Shown: positions 60,126 to 64,000 of the stretch, piece by piece
Layout of the letters: every line of letters begins with the position of its first letter
Position numbering within the stretch: position 1 is the first letter of the stretch
Origin: UBA8231 sp036011085
GTDB taxonomy: Bacteria; Latescibacterota; UBA2968; UBA8231
Direction: 5' to 3'
Length of the DNA: 64,000 nt
NCBI GenBank assembly: GCA_036011085.1
Contig: DASCMS010000018.1
Coordinates: 135,626-199,625 of the forward strand
Notes under the pieces: model-generated
The model's input: only the letters and a program-made list of their open reading frames with translations
Told to the model about the DNA's origin: nothing
Databases searched by the model: none
Translations under genes and position numbers: made by a program

Positions 60126-61715
60126 TCACAGGTGTCGCACCTGTGGCGTGCTCTCGTTGCCCATGCGGTCGACGGCTGTGACGGCCACCGCCGTCAGGGG
60201 AAGCGGGCCCTCTTCATCTCCCGAGCCAAGGACGATCCGCTGACCCAGGCGCGTCGCGGGCAGCACTCGATGGCTCCAGCCCGTCCCGGCGCGTTCCGTG
60301 TAGACCACGTAGAGAAAGGGGGCCTCGTCCCCGGTAACTCGCCAGGATACCAGGGCGCTGTCGACACCGGTCTGCACCGTGATGGCGGGAGCCGCTGGCG
60401 GTTCATCGTCAAGCCACGGCGTCGCCGGCGTCAGGGCCCGGCGGCGGTAGGGGCCGCGCGCCAGCGTCGCCATGAGTGAATCGCCATCTCGGCCTACAGC
60501 GGTTGAGTCGAGCAGAACCCGGGCGCTGAAGTGGATGTGTCCGGGGGCGTCGGGGGTCATGGCACGGGCCACCATGATCTGGTCTGTCACCTCCTCTGCG
60601 GGCCACCCCGTATCTCGCCGCACGCGGGACGTGTACAACCCCGGCCAGAGGTGCCTCTCGTGCGGGTTGTTCCGCGACCACCAGCCCAGCAACACGGGAA
60701 AGCTCTGGGGCACCTGAGAGATGGGCCAATAGAGCTGGGGGGAGAAATAGTCCACCCAGCCCTCGCGGAGCCAGCGGCGAGCATCGGCGTAGAGCATGCC
60801 ATACTGGTCGAGGCCGGCCTCGATGGATGGTGGATGGCGGGGTTGCCAGATACCGAAGGGGCTGATGCCGAATTTTACCTGGCGTGGCTGACGGCGCAGA
60901 CGGTCGTGCAGGGCCTCGACGAAACGATCGACGTTGTCCCGCCGCCAGTCCGACCGGGTCAGCTTGCCACCACCGTCCTGGTAGGTCTGCCAGGTCGCCC
61001 CATCAGGGAAATCGGCGCCGTCATTATATGACGGGTACGGGTAGAAGTAGTCGTCCATGTGGACACCGTCTATTTCGTAGCGGGCGACGACGTCGAGGAT
61101 GACGGACAGGGTCAGGTCGCGGACCTCGGGGTGGCCCGGATCCAGCCAGAGAAAACCGCCGGTCCCGAGGGCGCGCACCAGATCGGGGCGCTGCCGGGCG
61201 ATCGAAGAGGCCGCCATGGGGCCCAGCTGCCTGGGATGTTTGACCCGGTAGGGGTTGAACCAGGCGTGTAGCTCGAGTCCCCGGCTGTGTGCTTCGTCAA
61301 CCCAGAACTCCAGGGGATCATACAACGGGTTGGGTGCCCGCCCCTGCTCTCCCGTCAGGTAGTAGGACCAGGGTTCGATGTCGGACGCGTAGAGGGCGTC
61401 ACACTGCGGGCGCACCTGGAGAACCACAGCGTTGAGACCCAGAGCCGCACTGCGATCGAGGATGGTGAGGGCCTCGACGCGCTGGCTGTCTGCGGGCAGG
61501 CCAGGGCGCGACGGCCAGTCGATGTTGTCGACTGTAGCCACCCAGACGGCGCGGAATTCCCGGTCCGGCGCCGGAACCCCGGCCCTGGGATCAGGGCTGT
61601 CGAGGTCCCGGGGAGCACAGCCGATGGCGGAAAAACCCACCGCCAGGGCGATGGCCGCAACGGCGGTCCTAGAGCCGCGCGGCACAAGTCCGGCGGAATA
61701 TGGGCGCCGATGCAT
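60126..61715 (-). CDS. Lipoprotein of the GHL10/DUF187 (YngK-like) glycosidase family
   Basis: 529 residues from ATG 61715, or 519 from GTG 61685. A lipid-attachment signal (AIALAVGFSAIGC) precedes the TIM-barrel: FRAVWVATVDNIDWPSRPG, LNAVVLQVRPQCDALYASDIEPW, ELHAWFNPYRV, YEIDGVHMDDYFYPYP, VKFGISPFGIWQP, WVDYFSPQLYWPI. A C-terminal fibronectin-like region (about 430-529) follows. Likely a surface glycosidase. The upstream 5' end lies inside repeat copy 2 (61687-61820), so the element may have replaced the original leader; the ATG choice is therefore uncertain. Confidence 0.86.
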   Translation of the reverse strand: MHRRPYSAGLVPRGSRTAVAAIALAVGFSAIGCAPRDLDSPDPRAGVPAPDREFRAVWVATVDNIDWPSRPGLPADSQRVEALTILDRSAALGLNAVVLQVRPQCDALYASDIEPWSYYLTGEQGRAPNPLYDPLEFWVDEAHSRGLELHAWFNPYRVKHPRQLGPMAASSIARQRPDLVRALGTGGFLWLDPGHPEVRDLTLSVILDVVARYEIDGVHMDDYFYPYPSYNDGADFPDGATWQTYQDGGGKLTRSDWRRDNVDRFVEALHDRLRRQPRQVKFGISPFGIWQPRHPPSIEAGLDQYGMLYADARRWLREGWVDYFSPQLYWPISQVPQSFPVLLGWWSRNNPHERHLWPGLYTSRVRRDTGWPAEEVTDQIMVARAMTPDAPGHIHFSARVLLDSTAVGRDGDSLMATLARGPYRRRALTPATPWLDDEPPAAPAITVQTGVDSALVSWRVTGDEAPFLYVVYTERAGTGWSHRVLPATRLGQRIVLGSGDEEGPLPLTAVAVTAVDRMGNESTPQVRHL

Positions 61716-61820
61716 CCCGGCTCGCGGCGTTGCGCTCGCCCTGTGTATCCCACCGATACGCATCACTCGCGCGCCTTGCGACCCGGGCGCCTCGCCGCCC
61801 ATCTTGGTCCGCCGTACTTA
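61687..61820. repeat. Dispersed repeat (copy 2), related to the MITE-like element
   Basis: 61705-61800 matches the core of copy 1 at 76/96 positions without gaps. The ends here form an imperfect inverted repeat (AAGTCCGGCGGA at 61687-61698 against the complement of 61809-61820). It lies over the 5' end of the GHL10 gene, upstream of GTG 61685, and in the gap after the kinase-like gene. Confidence 0.6.
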
Positions 61821-61836
61821 CACCGCGCAGCTCTGG

Positions 61837-62844
61837 TCATCCATCGATCAGAGTTCGATTGATGAACTCGGTGATGTCCTCGATCTTCTCCAGTTCCGTG
61901 AACAGCAGGCTCTGGGCGACGCGGTAGGTCAGATCGCGGAATTCCTCATCGGCTTCGTAGACAGGCATACGTCCGGCCACCTGAGCCAGCAGCAGGCAGC
62001 CGAAGTCGCGCACTGCAGACCTTTCGACCTCGGCCGTCCTGGCGTATTCAGCGATGCGGAAGTAAGCCAGCCAGAAGACGTTGATAGCCTCCAGGTAGGC
62101 GGCTTTCTGGGGATGGTTGAGCATCGCCTTGAGGCACATGTCGGCGGCGTAGAAGGCCAGATCGAAGGAGGGTTGTCCGAAGTGGGCGGCGGCGAAGTCG
62201 ACCAGGTAGAGTTGACCGCTGTTGATGTAGACGTTGCGCGGGCGCAAGTCGGCCAGTACCAGGCAGCGACCCGGTCTGAGCAGTTCCTTGGCCTGATGCT
62301 GGACGGCCTTCTGGATTTCGGGGAAGGCGGCGGCGACGTATTCATAGAGCGGCTGCAACCGGAGCTGCTCGAAAGGCTTGACGTCCTTGAACATCGCCTT
62401 GAGCTCGCGCACGTTGTGCGTCTGGTTGTGCACCGCGGCCAGAAGCTCTCCGGCCTGTGCGGCAATCTGCAGATCGATCCGTCCCATGGACAGATCATTC
62501 TCCCACAACACGGCCTCGCGGGCCGGCGCTGTCGTGACGAGGATGAAGTCGGTGCGATCCTCGAGCAGGGCATCGGGAATGACGTCCGGGGGGAGTATGT
62601 TGGCCAGGATCTCAATGCAGTTCTTTTCGGCGAAAATGCGCTTGCGATCGAGCCACCAGCGCTCCTTGATCTGCGTCTTGGCGTGGGCCTGCTTTACGAG
62701 CAGGCGCTGCTGTGCGGTAGTGGCAAGATAGATCTGGTTCTTCAGGCTGTCGCCGATCTGACGCATGTCGAGCACGACCTCATTCTTGCCGATGATCTTC
62801 TTGCGCCGCAGGTATCCGACCAGGGAGTTCTTGTTGAGGTTCAT
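61837..62844 (-). CDS. Aminoglycoside-phosphotransferase-like kinase-fold protein
   Basis: 335 residues. APH-fold features are an N-lobe Lys in QRLLVKQAHA, catalytic-loop Asp and Asn in LVLADLRPRNVYI, and metal-binding Asp in YLVDFAAAHFGQPSFDLAF. The family HGD reads LAD, so the catalytic His is replaced by Leu. Fructosamine-kinase or choline-kinase-like substrates are possible. It overlaps the lipA stop by 4 bases, so it is co-translated with lipoyl synthase; a lipoylation or cofactor-salvage role is inferred only from that. Confidence 0.83.
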   Translation of the reverse strand: MNLNKNSLVGYLRRKKIIGKNEVVLDMRQIGDSLKNQIYLATTAQQRLLVKQAHAKTQIKERWWLDRKRIFAEKNCIEILANILPPDVIPDALLEDRTDFILVTTAPAREAVLWENDLSMGRIDLQIAAQAGELLAAVHNQTHNVRELKAMFKDVKPFEQLRLQPLYEYVAAAFPEIQKAVQHQAKELLRPGRCLVLADLRPRNVYINSGQLYLVDFAAAHFGQPSFDLAFYAADMCLKAMLNHPQKAAYLEAINVFWLAYFRIAEYARTAEVERSAVRDFGCLLLAQVAGRMPVYEADEEFRDLTYRVAQSLLFTELEKIEDITEFINRTLIDG

Positions 62845-63752
62845 TCGGTTTCCGTTGTGAAGCGATGGAGGGGAGGGCCGGCAGCGATCATGTCGTCCAC
62901 CTGGCGGTCCGCGTGGTAGGAACTGCGCACCAGGGGGCCGGATTCTACGTGGTGCAAACCCAGGCCAAGGGCGTAATCGCGCAGTTCGACGAATTCATCG
63001 GGATGGACGAAGCGGTCCACCGGTACGTGCTCTGCCGAAGGTGACAGGTACTGCCCAAGGGTCAGGATGCTGCAGCCCACATCAGCCAGGTCACGGATGG
63101 ACTGTTCCGTCTCCGGCCGGGTTTCGCCGGCGCCGAGCATCATGCCCGACTTGGTCGGAGCCGGTCCGATAATCCGCGCCCTTTCAAGCAGTTCAAGGGA
63201 ACGCGCATAGCGCGCCTGAGGCCGCATGATGCCATAGAGTCGAGGCACCGTTTCCAGGTTGTGGTTGAGGATTTCAGGTCCAGCGGCCACCACCTGTTCG
63301 AGGGCTGTCCAGTTTCCCTGGAAGTCGGGTATGAGGACTTCGACGGTCGTTTCGCGGCAACGGGAGTGGATCGCCCGGATCGTGCGGGCGAAGACGTCAG
63401 CACCGCCGTCCGGCAGTTCGTCACGATTGACGGAAGTGATGACCGCATGGCGCAGGTTGAGCTTCGAGATCGCCTCGGCGACACGCTCTGGCTCCCCTTC
63501 ATCCAGCCATGTGGGACGCCCCGTCCTGATGGCACAGAAGCCGCAACTACGGGTGCACACATCGCCGAGGATCATGAAGGTCGCGGTGCCACTCGACCAG
63601 CATTCACCGATGTTGGGGCAGTGGGCGCTCTCACACACCGAATTGAGCTCGAGCCCCTTGACGAGTCGCTTCAACTCGAGATACTCGGGACTGCCCGGGG
63701 CTTGGGCTTTCAACCAGCGCGGCAGACGTCTGAGAGTGGGTGAATCACTCAT
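62841..63752 (-). CDS. lipA: Lipoyl synthase
   Basis: 303 residues, standard length. The auxiliary cluster Cys are C40, C45 and C51 (CESAHCPNIGEC), and the radical-SAM set is C66, C70 and C73 (CTRSCGFC); the final SGPLVRSSYHAD holds the Ser that ligates the auxiliary cluster. It inserts sulfurs into octanoylated E2/H proteins. ATG 63752 is about 58 bases downstream of a good -10/-35 pair. No lipB is visible in the window. Confidence 0.97.
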   Translation of the reverse strand: MSDSPTLRRLPRWLKAQAPGSPEYLELKRLVKGLELNSVCESAHCPNIGECWSSGTATFMILGDVCTRSCGFCAIRTGRPTWLDEGEPERVAEAISKLNLRHAVITSVNRDELPDGGADVFARTIRAIHSRCRETTVEVLIPDFQGNWTALEQVVAAGPEILNHNLETVPRLYGIMRPQARYARSLELLERARIIGPAPTKSGMMLGAGETRPETEQSIRDLADVGCSILTLGQYLSPSAEHVPVDRFVHPDEFVELRDYALGLGLHHVESGPLVRSSYHADRQVDDMIAAGPPLHRFTTETE

Positions 63753-63809
63753 AAATGACAGAAGAACAACGGGTTAACAGAGCCTCGGTCGCAGTCAGGG
63801 ACAACCTAT

Positions 63810-63839
63810 AGAATATACGCTGCCCGATCGGCATGACAA
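63810..63839 (-). promoter_or_regulatory. Sigma-70-type promoter for lipA
   Basis: On the minus strand TTGTCA (63834-63839) is followed by an 18-base spacer and TATTCT (63810-63815); TATATT (63812-63817) with a 16-base spacer is the alternative. The lipA ATG is at 63752. Confidence 0.6.
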
Positions 63840-63892
63840 ATCCGGACCGCGAGAAGCAGGGCAAGTTGTTGATTCTACGCCGGTTATGCTCG

Positions 63893-63912
63893 TTTCTTGC
63901 TGTCGCAAGAAA
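63893..63912. other. Inverted repeat upstream of the lipA promoter
   Basis: TTTCTTGC (63893-63900) and GCAAGAAA (63905-63912) form a perfect 8-bp stem with a TGTC loop. It is either the terminator of the preceding gene or an operator. No T-tract is visible. Confidence 0.35.
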
Positions 63913-63973
63913 GAGACGGGCGCGCGACTTATCGTCGGCCCCCCGCATCTGGCGTGTGTTCGCCGAGCGGCTA

Positions 63974-64000
63974 TTACTCTTCCGTGTCCGGCCCGCCCTC
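63974..64000 (-). CDS. Possible 3' end of an upstream minus-strand gene
   Basis: The minus frame from the window edge reads EGGPDTEE then TAA at 63974. An acidic C-terminus is plausible but only eight residues are visible, and the family cannot be named. Confidence 0.25.
   Translation of the reverse strand, partial: EGGPDTEE

Noticed and set aside
1..64000. tRNA, rRNA, CRISPR arrays, riboswitches
   Set aside because: I found no cloverleaf, repeat-spacer array or known riboswitch consensus by eye; a covariance-model scan would be decisive.

Overview
The window is a dense, high-GC bacterial chromosome segment, apparently without tRNA, rRNA or CRISPR loci. The gene content suggests a free-living, polymer- and osmolyte-degrading marine or soil heterotroph: three phytanoyl-CoA-dioxygenase-like proteins, two Gfo/Idh/MocA oxidoreductases, a neutral-ceramidase-like protein, a mandelate-racemase-family dehydratase, CBM9-like secreted proteins, and large secreted proteins ending in a PNGDG / FlgD-like C-terminal domain. 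This combination is typical of Latescibacterota/Poribacteria-like lineages of the FCB neighbourhood. That placement is an inference from gene content only.

Layout. 1-4.1 kb: end of an ABC-type ATPase gene, an oxidoreductase, a methyltransferase, a Rid-family protein and a second oxidoreductase. 4.1-7.6 kb (minus): ceramidase-like protein, DegT aminotransferase, cyclic-nucleotide-domain protein. 7.7-14.4 kb (minus): sensor kinase (frameshifted), OmpR-type regulator, a TPR/WD40 propeller protein preceded by an 11-bp tandem direct repeat, and a secreted amidohydrolase. 14.5-22.9 kb: a small zinc ribbon gene, then a minus-strand carbohydrate operon (dioxygenase, DHDPS-type aldolase, deacetylase-like protein, second dioxygenase, binding protein, hairpin, two ABC permeases, and possibly an epimerase). 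23.2-27.5 kb: two large paralogous secreted proteins. 27.7-29 kb: a metallo-beta-lactamase-fold/CBM9 fusion. 28.9-35.1 kb (minus): a four-gene heavy-metal RND efflux operon. 35.2-37.4 kb: an ECF-type sigma factor with a membrane helix and an extra C-terminal region, abutting a truncated glycosyltransferase at a likely breakpoint. 37.4-46.2 kb: lipoproteins, GNAT, GDPD, M24 peptidase, third dioxygenase, rhamnonate-dehydratase-like enzyme, Dus, TPR protein and adenylate kinase. 46.3-51.4 kb: CBM9-like and giant secreted proteins. 51.4-54.6 kb: a MITE-like repeat, a frameshifted MFS transporter gene and mnmG. 54.6-60.1 kb (minus): a corrinoid methyltransferase operon with two unrecognised proteins. 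60.1-63.8 kb: a GHL10 lipoprotein, a kinase-like protein and lipA.

The most interesting points are: (i) an identical ECF-style promoter motif in front of both the sigma-factor gene and the distant metallo-hydrolase/CBM9 gene, suggesting an autoregulated regulon; (ii) a corrinoid methyl-transfer operon resembling a dismantled methionine synthase, with two uncharacterised partners; (iii) a dispersed repeat family, one copy of which has 30-bp terminal inverted repeats; (iv) a tandem 11-bp operator beside a two-component system and its probable TPR/propeller target; (v) a breakpoint at about 36,450 where two genes lose their 3' ends at once.

In many operons the genes overlap by 1-4 or 8 bases (ATGA, GTGA, TTGA or TGATG junctions). 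Those junctions were used to choose several starts, including two small genes (58 and 97 aa).
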